Of a stretch of 64,000 nucleotides of DNA, positions 48,323-60,036 are shown in pieces (the first letter of the stretch is position 1; each line of letters begins with the position of its first letter). The notes below the pieces were generated by a model that worked only from the letters and a program-made list of their open reading frames with translations, was not told the origin of the DNA and did no database searches. Position numbers and translations under genes: made by a program. This DNA is from Dipylidium caninum (lineage: Eukaryota; Platyhelminthes; Cestoda; Cyclophyllidea; Dipylidiidae). The DNA lies in assembly GCA_017562135.1 (NCBI GenBank), contig QEYB01000999.1, positions 310,001-374,000 on the forward strand. The letters are read 5' to 3'.

Positions 48323-50394
48323 ATGCCTTCCAAAAATCGAAATCGTAAGCATCATCGGAATCGTGGTCGCCATCACCGACGTCGACGGCCTCGATCGGTA
48401 TTAGCAGCAGCTGCCGCGCAAGATAGAAAATTGGCACGTGCTCCACACAGCTTCGTTTTTGCCCGTCCCGGTTGTGGTTCCTTGGTAAAAGCCCTCTCCT
48501 TGGATGTACGTCGAGTCTTCGAACCCTTCACTGCTTCCCAACTTCGAGTCAGTCGACGCAATGTACTGAAGGATTTCATCAGCATTGCTGGTCCTCTCCA
48601 CGTTTCACACATCCTCTACTTCACTCATCCTCGGTCAGATAAAGTCGAGGCGAAGAAAATTCGTCACGCAGCTAATGCAGAAAAACGAAATAAGTTGAGA
48701 AGACCTGTTGATGGTGGGGCTGAATCGGAGGAAGATGATGAAGCAGGGAGAGAGACAAGTGGAAAAAGTCTTGGTGGAGTTTACCTTCACTTAATTCGAT
48801 CCCCAAGTGGTCCCAGTTTGACGTTCCGTGTGTCTGAATATTCTCTCACTCGGGATATCGTCACTTTAGTACGAAGGAGTTTCGATATTCGTCAATTTTC
48901 AACGCCTCCACTTCTTGCCATGACCGGTTTCGGTGGAGGAAAGACGGCGTCTGCCCCACCTCCACCCCATCTTCGCCTCCTTGTAGATATGTTCCAGAAC
49001 ATGCTACCCTCGCTCAACGTTCAGAAGGTAATTTTATTTTTGAAATTATCGCAAACGATATTTCGGTTATTCTCTCTGCTTACAGCTTAAAGTGAGTAGT
49101 GTGCGTCGGGTTCTGCTCTTGAGTCGCGAAGTGGACAGTTGCGGTGGAGAAGGTGCCGAAGACAGAGAAGTGATCTATCTGCGCCACTACAACATTCGAT
49201 TGGAGAATCGTTCAATTAGCCGAGCGCTGCGTCGTCTCGGCATTGCGGCGCTCCACTGCGACGACAGCGTCGAACTGCGCCAACCGGGGGACTAGGACCG
49301 CAGGGATTTGGAAAAACCTCTGGGGTTCCTGACCTTGCTCACTACGCCAATCTAGACGACTATCTTACCAAGTGAATTTCTGTCTCTTTTCTAGTTTTGT
49401 TAATTCATGATAATACTGACGATGAACTCGTTTAATAATCACTGTCTATTTTCGTAGCCCATTAAATCATGGACAGTTATTTGTCGTTTTGTCTCCCTTA
49501 CTACCTCTGTTTACTTGACGGATCAAGTGTTACGCTTTCGGTCGCATAAATGTTCTTTGCCGTTCTGCAGAGCAAGTCTGTTGACCGACTCAGCCGCTTC
49601 TGAGGTTGAAGACATGGCAGAGGTTACTTTGCCAGGTCAGCCGACAATAGATGACACGTGTATAGAGGAGCAAAAGCAGTCCGTCACGGGTGATAAGATT
49701 AAATCTAAGGAACTGATGGAAGAGCGTGAGAAAGCCAAGTCCACACACGGATTTACACATCTCAGTGGTTGTCGCAAGGCATGTGTTCGGCTAACGGAGC
49801 TTGGACCTCGACTCACGCTTGAATTGATCAAGGTATCATATTTTGTTTGATACTTATATTTCTTAGAAACGAAATAATATGTGAGTCTTGATGTAGATAG
49901 AAGAGGACGTGAACTCGGGTGTGGTGCTCTACCACAGTTGGCAGAAACGGACGCCGCAGGAGGTGGCCCAGCAAGACGCTCTGCTTCGCGCAAAGGAAGC
50001 TGTAAGGGCGCAGCGACGGGCAGAGCATGAGAGGCGGCGACTTGCGAATGAGGCCGCTTCCGTTAATGATAATGCAGGTGAAAAGGACGAAAGAAATACA
50101 GAAGAGAAAGAAGAGGCTGAGGAGGGGGAAGACGAGGAGGACAACACTGATGAGCCAACGATAAACCAGTTGAGCGACACAGAGGAATCGAAAATCCCAG
50201 CGGAACCTAAGAGAAAGAAGGCAAAGAAGAAGCGAAAAATATCCAGTAAACACCCCGCTTTCGCCTATCTTATGCAGAAGGCAAAAGGTAAGGTTAAACT
50301 GACTTTCTTCCTGTGGAAGCGTGCGATTTTGAACATGACTAACTGTTCTTGTTTCTATCTAGAGCGGAGGATGGAGCGAGTGCGAAAACACTGA
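48323..50394 (+). CDS. PPAN: PPAN / SSF1, Brix-domain 60S ribosome-biogenesis factor
   Basis: Nucleolar protein of pre-60S particles that binds rRNA through a Brix domain. Exons: 48323-49027, 49086-49268, 49304-49371, 49571-49832, 49897-50287, 50363-50394; 546 residues. A basic N-terminus (1-40) precedes the Brix domain at about 40-410, with PHSFVFARPG, LSLDVRRVFEPFTAS, HPRSDK, SLTFRVSEYSLTRDIV, MFQNMLPSLNVQK and RLTELGPRLTLELIK all typical of PPAN. An insertion of about 45 charged residues interrupts the Brix domain after ILYFTHPRSDKVEAKK. The tail is charged (EEKEEAEEGEDEED, then KRKKAKKKRK). A stop (TAG 49293) falls in the exon 2 frame; a 35-nt GT-AG intron (49269-49303) removes it and restores the conserved VPDLAHYANLDDYL segment. 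A one-base sequencing error is the alternative. Confidence 0.93.
49269..49303 (+). other. PPAN: Putative 35-nt intron in PPAN (GC-rich)
   Basis: Starts GTCGAA, ends CCGCAG, contains an in-frame stop and is unusually GC-rich with no polypyrimidine tract, unlike the other tiny introns of the window. Splicing it in phase 0 joins HCDDS to GFGKTSGVPDLAHY, which matches the family. Alternative: a frameshift or sequencing error in exon 2. Confidence 0.55.
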
Positions 50395-50831
50395 ATGTAT
50401 CGTGATTTTACGGTGCTTTCGTTTTTTATTGTAAAGTCGGGACGCATTTGTTATTTGGTAATAGAGCTTTCTTCCTTTTTGTTTGGACCTCTCGAATCAC
50501 TTTGCTGACTTTTAACACGAAAATCTCCGCCTTTTTGGTAACATGAGCTAAGTAGTCAGATAAGTCTTCCGCTTTACTTTTTTGCGTTGGAGAAATGAGC
50601 GAGTTACTACTTACCAGTTGTATGAGCATTATTTATTCACCCGCGTTTTGCCTTTACGGCATTTCTCACATTGCTTATATCCTATTGGTGTTTCTCGCCA
50701 GTACGCCCATTGGATGGTTGTGAAGCGCCCTGTAAGAGGGCGGTTAGGGTTACAAGGCGCAGACACAAGCATGTTTAGTACGCGTCGTGTGTATTTCTGC
50801 CGCTATCATTGTGACTGCCGCCTGATTTGCT
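50395..50831. other. Intergenic
   Basis: 437 bp between PPAN and the next small ORF. No gene recognised; PPAN 3' UTR should be at the left end. Confidence 0.5.
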
Positions 50832-51155
50832 ATGGAACGGGATGAGAAAATTGAGTTAGAAGATGATGAAATTGAGTCAAATTCAATGAGGGCTTTGCGC
50901 GACGCAGCCCTGAGAATGGCAATTGATAGGAAATTCTTTATGTCTACGGTTTCTACTACGACTATGGAGACACCAAGGTATATGGCAAAGTTTGAGAAAC
51001 CACCCTTGCGGTACGAATGGGTGTCCCGTGTGACAACCACGGGTCGGCTGGACCAGGAAGGAGTGTTTCCAGCCGGTCTTTATAAATTCGTAGCTGCGCT
51101 GAGGGAGCATGATGCGTCCCTTTTGGATGTGCAAGTGGAGCAGGTCTTGGTTTGA
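50832..51155 (+). CDS. Hypothetical small protein, 107 residues
   Basis: Open from ATG 50832 to TGA 51153-51155. The first 15 residues are acidic (MERDEKIELEDDEIE), followed by a helical segment (SMRALRDAALRMAIDRKFF) and a neutral C-terminal half. Composition is that of a soluble cytosolic or nuclear protein with good codon use, which is more protein-like than most unexplained ORFs here. Family not recognised. It lies on the same strand as PPAN and MRPS33. Confidence 0.5.
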   Translation: MERDEKIELEDDEIESNSMRALRDAALRMAIDRKFFMSTVSTTTMETPRYMAKFEKPPLRYEWVSRVTTTGRLDQEGVFPAGLYKFVAALREHDASLLDVQVEQVLV

Positions 51156-52873
51156 GACGATTCGTTTTAATGAGTCGAATTGTGATTAAACCTTTCAAAT
51201 GTTCTCCTCTCTTCTCAGAAATAGCTCATCGGTTGCTCTATTGGATATCAAAGTACGTTTTTTGTCCATTAGCTTCATGATGACCAAGATTATGAGGTAC
51301 AGAGGGTTCTCGTTGTTGGGTTCTCCAGTTTCGCATTGCAATGCTTCTGTATGCATCGGCTTGATAGTTCGTCTACCGACTGTTTTAAGAAAACGACATA
51401 GGGTTTTTGGATACACGGTTATGAGGACAATATGGCCAGACTTAACTGTTCGTGTGTGCAGTTTAAAGTGGCGGCAGAGGGGTGGGTTGACAACTTGTAG
51501 CTTATTATGGCAAAGTACCAATTTCTTGGGTTTGTTTTTCTCATTGCCAAGATTGTTAACTCACGGAAAGTAGTCGGGAGACATGGTACCCTCTGCCAAG
51601 AGTGGTGGAGCATTTCACCACCCGACGAGTGTAAGATGCATTTAAGTAGAATAGTTGCATTTTTCGGCCTTGTGGATACCCCATGGTGAAAAGTGGTCAT
51701 TCTAGCGACATCTCGTCAGGACAATTTCACCTTAATGTTGACGCATACGAAGGGGCCTTGAAAGTAAACTGTTTAGAAAACTGTTTGTACTTAAATTTGA
51801 CCTTATTCAGTGAGTGTCATTGCCAAAGTGCAAGTTATGTAAATAGCATAACTTTTCACTGAATATCAATCTTGACTTTTGTACTGGAAGGATCTACTTT
51901 AGGGATAATAATATGTTTTGCTCGGCGGCAGGTTGGCGCATCACCGCGCCAAGGAGGAAATATCAAATGCTTTAGTCTGTTAAAATGCCTAAAAGAAGGC
52001 GAATTCAATAGGGCTTAATCTAGACTGATGAATGCCAATGTTTCCGTGTGGTTATATTTCCCTTGCATAGCAGTATAAGCGTTAGGGGCAAGATATGAAT
52101 TGTGACTGCAGCAGGCTGAACTATAAGGGCGCATTATTTATTTGACGATAGCATGATGACCGAATGAGCCCAAAGGAAATTATTTGGCAGTGCTTATAAA
52201 CACTGTTAAGAAGTGCTTGGTGAAAGGCTTCAGTCAATTATATTTAAAATTGTGATGTATGAATAGTTATCTTTACGGAATTGTGTGAAAATAGGGACTC
52301 ATGACATAGCGGACAATGTCCCATTATTGGTACTATTCTCTTGGAGTCGTCTGAATTCCCTCGGCCGAAGGGACACAAAGGGCGCACCTACCTGCCAGAT
52401 CTCAAAGCGATGAGCCATTATACGTGGTAATGTGCTTAAAGTTATGAAGACATTTATCTGATTCACACGTCTCCTAGACCGTGGAAGGTAGGTAAATTCA
52501 ATATTTCACTGTGGTCGAAGGATAAGTAACCCATTCGCCAGAATTGTAAATTGACTCAGATAGGAACAAATTCAACGCCTTGATTTTCATTTACAAAGGA
52601 CCTGACTTCCAATTATACATACTTTTTTCATCCACCCATGTTATACCAATAAATAAATTGTTTGCATACAGACCTCTTCAAATGCAACTTTGTACTATTT
52701 TAGAAGCGTATATAATAACAATATTTTTTAATGAACAGATGGCATCTTTCTATAAAGCAATTGGTCATTTTCGCTGTATGCTTTTCAAGTAGGTGTGCCA
52801 GTTACTTTTCTCTTCTTGATTTCACATGATATTTGTGGTCTATATTGCTGTATTTATTCCATGTTAGTATAAA
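51156..52873. other. Intergenic
   Basis: 1.7 kb without a supportable gene. The ORFs at 51195-51700 overlap on both strands and differ in frame. No repeat array is seen. Confidence 0.55.
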
Positions 52874-53170
52874 ATGTCCACCAAATGCGGGACGTATTCA
52901 CGACGAATAGCACTTTTGGCCAGTCGGATCTTTGCAGACAATACATCGACCTACCCACCTCCAAAAGTCGTTCGCGTCATGAGCGAACTCCCAGAAGCTA
53001 TTAAGATTCGCGACTGGTATCCTCCTCTCGAAGAATACTCAGAAATTCTTGCTACTCTGCGTCGCGTCGGTCTTTATCGAGATGAGCACGCTGATTTCAG
53101 GGATGAAATGGATCGTCTACGGGCTCTTCGAGGGAAGAAGAAATGGGTAAAGGGTAAAAGGGTTGACTAG
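52874..53170 (+). CDS. MRPS33: Mitochondrial ribosomal protein S33 (mS33)
   Basis: Small-subunit protein of the mitochondrial ribosome. Single exon, 98 residues, against about 106 in human. The family is clear from the N-terminal helix YSRRIALLASRIFAD, VVRVMSELPEA, the block DWYPPLEEY, LRRVGLYRDEHADFRDE and the basic tail RGKKKWVKGKR. There is no separate cleavable presequence, as in other S33 proteins. The start is the first ATG, 6 bp after a TTAG that could be a cis- or trans-splice acceptor. Intronless, in contrast to its neighbours. Confidence 0.95.
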   Translation: MSTKCGTYSRRIALLASRIFADNTSTYPPPKVVRVMSELPEAIKIRDWYPPLEEYSEILATLRRVGLYRDEHADFRDEMDRLRALRGKKKWVKGKRVD

Positions 53171-56100
53171 CCGACTTTTTCAAACTAGTAATTTCGTAAA
53201 TATATATGTATATAGATGTATATGAAGACAACTTTGTGTCGTCTTAGTTCGGGTTTATTCGCTGATATTTATATCTGTGTGATCAGCGACATTTGTTACC
53301 GGACAGATCTTTTGCGTACATTTTCTCTTTGTGTGATTTTATATCATCGCTGTGTGTTGTTTTATTTTTTTCTGTTTGCACCATTTCGTATTGGATGCGA
53401 GAGAGAATTGCAGATAAAAGAGTAGTATTGTTTTATCTCACAGTTGGCACTTTTGCCTGCCGTGGCCTCCACAAGGCGGAACATGCATTAGGGCTCAGTT
53501 CCCTCTCGCTTCGTCTAGATTTAGCGTTTTCCTGTTGTGATGGATGGCACGCTTCCTACTTCAACTTTCACATTTCGTGAGGGAAGACAAGCCGTCTCAT
53601 ATTTATTGAGATTTACAGTCTCAATATTGCGATTGTGCTACATGAAGAATTAATTACTACTACCTATCTCTCCCCTCCCCCGCACGTGTTTTTTCAACTG
53701 TGTTTTTTTGCTTTCTTTATACACTACCAAATGGTTTTTGTAATGATGGAGTCCCAGTTTTCACACATTCGTCTCTTCCAGTATTACCTTCTTCAAGAAC
53801 GTATGCTAGCCTGGCAATTCTTTTATTCTAAGGGCTTGTTTTTGTCTTTTTCGATTTGAAATGCATTAAGACACTTCTGAGGTCGCTTATGTTCCGAGTA
53901 CACGTGGTTGTTAGCCATAGCTGGAGTTTTTAGTAATTGTCGCGGTCAATACCGCATCTCAACTGGAGAAGTGGCGTGAAGCCAGTGGTGAAGGCAGCAA
54001 CGCCCATAATGCTGCTCGCGTCTGGGTGGGATGTTTTTTGTAAGGAGAAATTCAGTTAACTCTGTCTCTCTGAGTTGCTTCAAATACGGCATCCATTCAC
54101 AACCTCCCATTTTTCAAACGCAAGATGTATTACCTGAAGTAAATGTGTTCGTTTCACCACGCCTCTTATCTTCCGTTAGTTTGCCTGTTTTCGCTGTTAT
54201 TTAATTAACTGACTTAACCACGATATGTTATGCGTTTGTTTGCACATACTGAATTCTCATACTTCTGCCAATTCTGTTACTGAAACTAATGTACGATTAT
54301 GGGCATTTTCGAGAATGTGATGTTCTTTACGATTGTATCAGTGTAGAAAAACGACTCCTTGTCGAGTTTCCGTAACCTGCAATATAGACTGGTGATGGAA
54401 GGACAGAGTCGAGCGTTGATTGTGGGGAGCTTGTCTTGCCACTGTCATTGTAAATTAAATCATCATGCTGTAAATGGGACTTGGTAATTGGCTTATCCGT
54501 ACTCAAATTCCTATTCTTATTTGGATGTCTACCGCTGTCGACGTAACATGTTTCAATTGCATGGATCACATTGCCACCGTTTATTCTCCGTCTCAAACAC
54601 GCACATTGCCTGACCGTGACTCCTCGTGGATCAATTGACCCTCATTATTAACTAGGTGACGATTTGATAAATGGAGTCGAGACCATGAGACCTCTGTACT
54701 ATTAGTTCTTCGAGTGCACAAGCCTCGTAGTAGACGGATACCTCGGAGCCCTTTTTTGATTGCTATTACAGAGGACTGCAGTGGCATCCTTCGACGTGGG
54801 GGGATGCGTAAGTAGAGCTCCTCTCATTTGGCCTCCCCAAACCTGACTTTGCCCAAACCTATTCTAACCAGTTGGGATTTGGCGGAGTCCACTCTTCTTT
54901 AGATATTGTTCTCCTGCCTGCACAGAGTCATGGGAGAGGTGTCGAGGCAAATTTGGCCGGTGGAATAAAGTTAGCCTGGTATGAAATCTTGCTTAAGTCA
55001 AAGTCTTATTCAAAGTCAACATACCATTTAAAGTCTTAGTCAGTGTTGAGAAGAGGCTAGCTGCCCTTCATTACGCACTCTTGTCCCAACGAGACGATTG
55101 TTTGGCAAACAGAAAGTGTTTTGAGCCAAGAGACTCTAAAGTGGATGTCTGCAAGGGCGTGTGCGCGCACTGCTGTTCGAGTGAGGATTTACCATGCTGC
55201 CTCTCCACCCAAGTGCGGAAGTCGCCGTTCTGCTGACTCAGCTTCCCTACTGGTCCAGCGGCGCCTGCGCTTCTTCCGCTGGCTCTCGGCTGCGAAGTGC
55301 AGATTTAAAATGTTTTCGAAGCGGTATGAAATGTCAGGATTGAGTGGTGCGGTCAATCTAAAGGTGGTCTCCAAGGTGTGTCGAAACTACTCGTGGAGGA
55401 GAAAGACCGTTAAGTGAGCTGTGATTTATGCCTGTTCGAGAGTCTGCAGATAGATTTTTGGTTTGTCGGAGCTGGCAGAAACCTGCCAACTTGTATCCCA
55501 CTTGGGTTGCGGTGTTGAGGTAATTTACCACGAGACTATTCCAGTTTTGTAAACTGTCTAATAAGTTGAGGAAGAAATCATCCTACTGAAAATAAACATG
55601 AGTAGTAGTAGTGGAGTGATGGCATTCCGGCTAAAGTATAAACTTCGAGGGTTTGGGTGTCTTGATGGTGCTTGGTCGGTGGACACTACGCAGGACTAGT
55701 AAAACGGAAAGTTGCCATAGTAGTTGCTGTCGAAGTGCTCTCTGTACCTTATGAATGGGCTCTCGCAGGTATAAATGTGTAGTTGAGGTATAGGAAATAG
55801 ATAGACTGATGATATGTTGCCTGAAGTGAACCGAAGTCCTCCAAAAAGATCCCATGTTTGGGAGATACCGGTTAAGGGACGATCAGTAAGGTCTAAGAGG
55901 ATGATCTCAAGTGATACCGAAACGCCGTGCCTCGCCAGGATCATCAGTGAGAAAAATCCGACCCTGTCTCGAGGCGCCATTTGATAAGCTAGGGGATTGA
56001 ATTGCAGTGACGACACCTTAAGTTTCACCACCCTCGTCTAATGACAGTCGGCGACAATGTGAGCGCGACTCTATGGTCTGCTTCGCCACACATACATCCA

Positions 56101-57370
56101 AGTCCTTCGCCTTGAGACGTACTCGGTCACATTTGTCACCTCTTTTCGCACAGCCGACCAGGACAGCTGCTCAGACTGATGTGCACCTTTGGGTGCCAGT
56201 GTTCCACGAATAAGGCATCATCGTTTGACCACTGCGCGACAGTCACATTTAAGGGGACAGGGGATTCAAGCGGATTTATCAATTTCATCGGCGCCCGCCT
56301 CCCTTGTAGGCGTAGCAGACGCACCGGAACGCTCAATGATAATGGCTGGAGGGGAAAGAGAGGGGAACGAGAGGGAAATAAAGCAGTGCATATTTATCAC
56401 GGACGGATTATGTATGGTTGAGAGGTGGGTTTTCCCCTCTTCCATTGAACTTTACCGTTGTGGATGCGCATTCAGGGAGATACACTCGCAATGGGAAAAA
56501 GAGGGATGAAGTGAGGACGAAAAGAAAGTTGAGACAAGCCTTGGCACATTTTAAGGCAACTCGGAGGTGAGGGGAGGACAGGTCTCAGCCCTATTTCAGA
56601 GAAGTGTCGGCTGAATCCCCATTTTTCGCATTCAAATGGCATGAAAGCATCCATCCATGACAATATGCCATGCTGCGCGATCGTCTTCATTCACGGAGGG
56701 CGTACCGACTGAAAAATAACTAATAGTTCATTGCACGGGTCGTTTAGACTACAGAAAACTGTCGTAGTCCTATGCCAACGAAACACTCGTACGTTGTTTG
56801 TGAGACGTGCCTAACAGCTCTCAGAACTCGACGGCCGACGTAGAGGAGGGCGAAGAGAAATTCAATGAAATGTCTACCCTCAAACAAAATGAAGCGTCTT
56901 CCATCGACACGCAAATGCGTTACATTCTGCTCTGAACAGTCGACCCGTCCTTTGGCCAGAAAAATTCAAAAACTCCAGTGTAGGAGTAGAATACCAGCCG
57001 CACTGGTTTGATGAGAACATTGTGCCTTCAATAGGACTGACAGATGTTAAATATGATTGGAAATGGGGTGTCGACAAAGAGGCCTCGTAATCTTATAACT
57101 CACCCTTTTACCAGCGTGCTCACAGTCGCCCGTCGAAAGTCCTGCCTCCAACGGTCACAAACAGTAATTTAGGAGGCAGACCTTCCACCTCGTCAGAAAA
57201 CTAGGGATAGTGGAATGGAGCATCTGGTTCGTCCTGTGTGCATGTGAAAGCGTTCGATTGTCTGCGGAAGGAGGAAGTTAAAGCAACACCTAACAATGGA
57301 GTGAGCACCCCCATGACTCGTGGGAAAATTGTCGAGAGGCATAAGATTGCTCTCACCCCATCCCTCAGAA
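53171..57370. other. Long intergenic region
   Basis: 4.2 kb without a supportable gene. ORFs are under 115 codons. One short stretch (ATG at about 55310 to a GTGTGT donor at 55376) encodes 22 protein-like residues (MFSKRYEMSGLSG...) and could be a first coding exon, but its phase does not fit the acceptor at 57369. Otherwise nothing recognised. Confidence 0.5.
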
Positions 57371-57865
57371 ATGAGCTTATCCGCACCCAGCAGTCCCGGC
57401 AACGGGTCCAGCTGCTACGAGCAGGTCCCCATGGAGGGCTTCGAAGGCACGGAGGACGACGAAGTGGACTACGATAGACCCTATCGAAGTACGCAGGCTG
57501 AGACGGTGGCGGGACCGATACTGGGACCGCAACTGGGGTCGCGACCGGAGCCAGACTATGCGCAACAGTCACTGCGTCGACATCGACACTGGAGGTTGGC
57601 GCGTCAAAGCCACGGGGGTCATTGTCACCAGATGTACCGGCGTCAGCAGACGTTGCCACACCTGCAGCTACAGCCACAGCCACAGCCACAGTTACAGTTA
57701 CAGCAACAGCCTCAGCCACAATCACAGTCACAGTCGCAGCAGGTGCAGATGCAGATGCAGACGCAGACGCAGTTGCAACAGCAACACCAGCACTGCCACG
57801 GGCATCGGAAGCGTTTGGGCGAGAAGCAGGACCTGTTGACGCTGCTACGGCAACTGGGACTGGAG
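57371..57865 (+). CDS. Candidate coding exon of an unknown Q-rich protein
   Basis: 165 codons from an ATG just after a good acceptor (CATCCCTCAG at 57368) to a consensus donor GAG/GTATGT (57866), in phase 0. The first 60 residues are acidic and protein-like (MSLSAPSSPGNGSS, then EGFEGTEDDEVDYDRPY), next a basic segment (RRHRHWRLARQSHGGHCH), then about 45 residues of Gln alternating with Pro, Leu, Ser, Met and Thr, ending KRLGEKQDLLTLLRQLGLE. I do not recognise the family. No continuation exon is visible downstream before the minus-strand gene at 62464, so the next intron would be long or the call wrong. The antisense strand is also open here (57201-58211), a result of the CAG-type repeat. Confidence 0.5.
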
Positions 57866-57984
57866 GTATGTTGAGAGCGAGGTGAGGAGCTGAGGGTGCA
57901 GATGTAGGTGCAGGTGCAGGTGAAGGTGAGGGTGCCTGTGTATGTGCAGTTGGGGGTGTGGTGTGGTGGGGTGGAGTGAGGGAG

Positions 57985-58015
57985 GGATGGAGGGAGGGAG
58001 GGAGGGAGGAGGTGG
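57985..58015 (+). repeat. (GGGA)n microsatellite
   Basis: Short tandem GAGG/GGGA units in a purine-rich patch just after the candidate exon. Confidence 0.8.
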
Positions 58016-60009
58016 AAGGGATATGAAGGGATCTAGTGTTATTACAAATGGGGAAAAAAGGATCAAACAGACTGTCACAAAATGCATTTAGGAACGGAAC
58101 AGAGACAAAGATATGGTTGGGGGGGGGAGGGGGTGGTGTGCTATGCGATGGGAGGAAGGCAAGGATGAAAGTGAAGGCGAAGGTGGAGGTGGAGGCGGGA
58201 GAGGAGTGCACTGATAATAGTGAAAATGCCGATGTTGATAAAAAAGGCGGACACGCATTCCACCGTCGCCTACATCAAACACCAGCGGCCGAGACGATGC
58301 AGATACCAGATCACACAGTCCACTTCCTCTGTCGTCCACCCGGTAGACGCGCTTCATCGCGACGTGAGGTTGGTGGTGGTGCACGAGACAGGTCAACTCG
58401 TCCCACCTTCTACTCATCCGTCTGCCACCACGTCCACACACCGCCACATCGCTGCACCGCCACGACACATGCAAAACACAGCAACACACTCACGACTACA
58501 CGACCAAGTGTCGGACGAGGAAGTCTTGTGGTGGAGAGCCTGCCACGTCACAATCGAGAGGGTGGAGTGTCCGCACACGGAGGCCGATCGCGGTCGAAAG
58601 TGCCCCCTCCATCAAATCCACCTGCCACCACTGAAACACACGAGAGACTCGTTGACTCGAGACCATGTGAGAATGCAGCCACACCACCGCGTGTCGCGAA
58701 GGGAACTGCGGACAGCGCGACATGACTTGTGCTCTGACTGTGGAAGAACGCGGATTAAGTGGGAAGAGGCGAAAACGACGAGGACGATCGCGCGAGTGTG
58801 TGTGGCTGAACGGTGGCCTCTCCCACACCACGCACGTTCTATTGCACATTGCGTTGGTGCAGGGGGAGAAATTGCATGGCGACGTGAGGAGGTGGCCTCG
58901 CCTTCCACCCTCCGCACACTCCGCACACTCCGCCTCACGAGACACCCAGACACGGGCGCTGACTGCGAAAGTCACAGACGCGGTTGAGGAGAGAGAGGGA
59001 CGCAGAACCGGTTATTGGCATTGGAGAAGGTCACTTTCCCACCTCCTTCCCACCTCGATCCGACCTCGATCCGACCTCTAGCGCCCCTCTCCACCTACTC
59101 TGACACACGCACTCCAGCGACAAACACCTTCCACCGACAACATCGCGAGAGCCGACCAGTGGGGAAGCAAAGTGGAGGAGAGTGGAGGAGAGGCGTGGTG
59201 ACGGGGACGAGGAGTGACACACACAGGGAATCTGCAGACGTGCGTAATAATGCTCGTTGGAGGAGAGTGAGGAAAGTGACTGAAAGTGCGATGAAGGGGG
59301 CTGCGTTGCACCTGCGCCTCGTCTCTTCGGCACGTAAATCGCATTGCCCAATGCGCATGCTATTAAGTGTCGCATAAATCATCGCGAAGCGTAGAGGACG
59401 CGGAGGTGGAGGTGGCAGTTGAGGTGGGGGTGGAGGTGAAGGGAGAGGAGGAGCAGGAAGAGGCACCTGGTTTGCACAGTCGCCCTCCACGTATTCAGTC
59501 CTCGCCCGTCGACTCGCTCCGTCCAACCGCTCGCCATGATTGTCAAAGACGCCTGATCCCGTCAACGCACATGGGTGGAGAGGCGACCAACGGAGAGATG
59601 GCCACGAAGGCTGCCATGAAGTCTGATCGAGAGGCGAGAATGCGGGTGGGGACGAGGGAAGGGGATAGGTGAGTTGGAGGGTGGCGGAGGTTGGTCACGA
59701 GAGGAGAGGTGTGATGCAACGCTCCGTTGTGCTCAGTTGGTCACTCTCACTGTCGACGTCCACACACCCACTCATCCACCGATTCACGCAACACCGCCAC
59801 CGCGTCAGACCATTCTACCAGACCACTCCGCCCGCGATCGCGACGTCTGCCACCCTGCTCTTCTGCAAGTCCATGCACGAGACGGGCGTTCTCGTCTTCC
59901 CTTCCTCTTAGAGGCTACTCTTCACCCGACTGTGCAACCCTTTCTCACGGCCTTCCCTTCTTCTCTCCCACTTTGCCTCCATTCTCCTCAACCTCCCCTC
60001 ATCTTCTAC

Positions 60010-60036
60010 TCCCTCCCTCCCTCCCTCCCTCCCTCT
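60010..60036 (+). repeat. (CTCC)n microsatellite
   Basis: About six and a half CTCC units within a pyrimidine-rich stretch that extends over about 59920-60250. Confidence 0.85.

Noticed and set aside
50740..50755. TTAGGGTTAC telomere-like word
   Set aside because: A single occurrence without an array; not an interstitial telomere.
51195..51700. Overlapping 90-125 codon ORFs on both strands
   Set aside because: No recognisable domain, rich in hydrophobic residues, and overlapping on opposite strands; most likely chance.
57201..58211. 336-codon minus-strand ORF rich in Pro, Ala, Val and Ser
   Set aside because: It is antisense to the CAG-rich tract and continues through simple repeats; composition changes with the repeat type, and the plus strand has the better exon signals.
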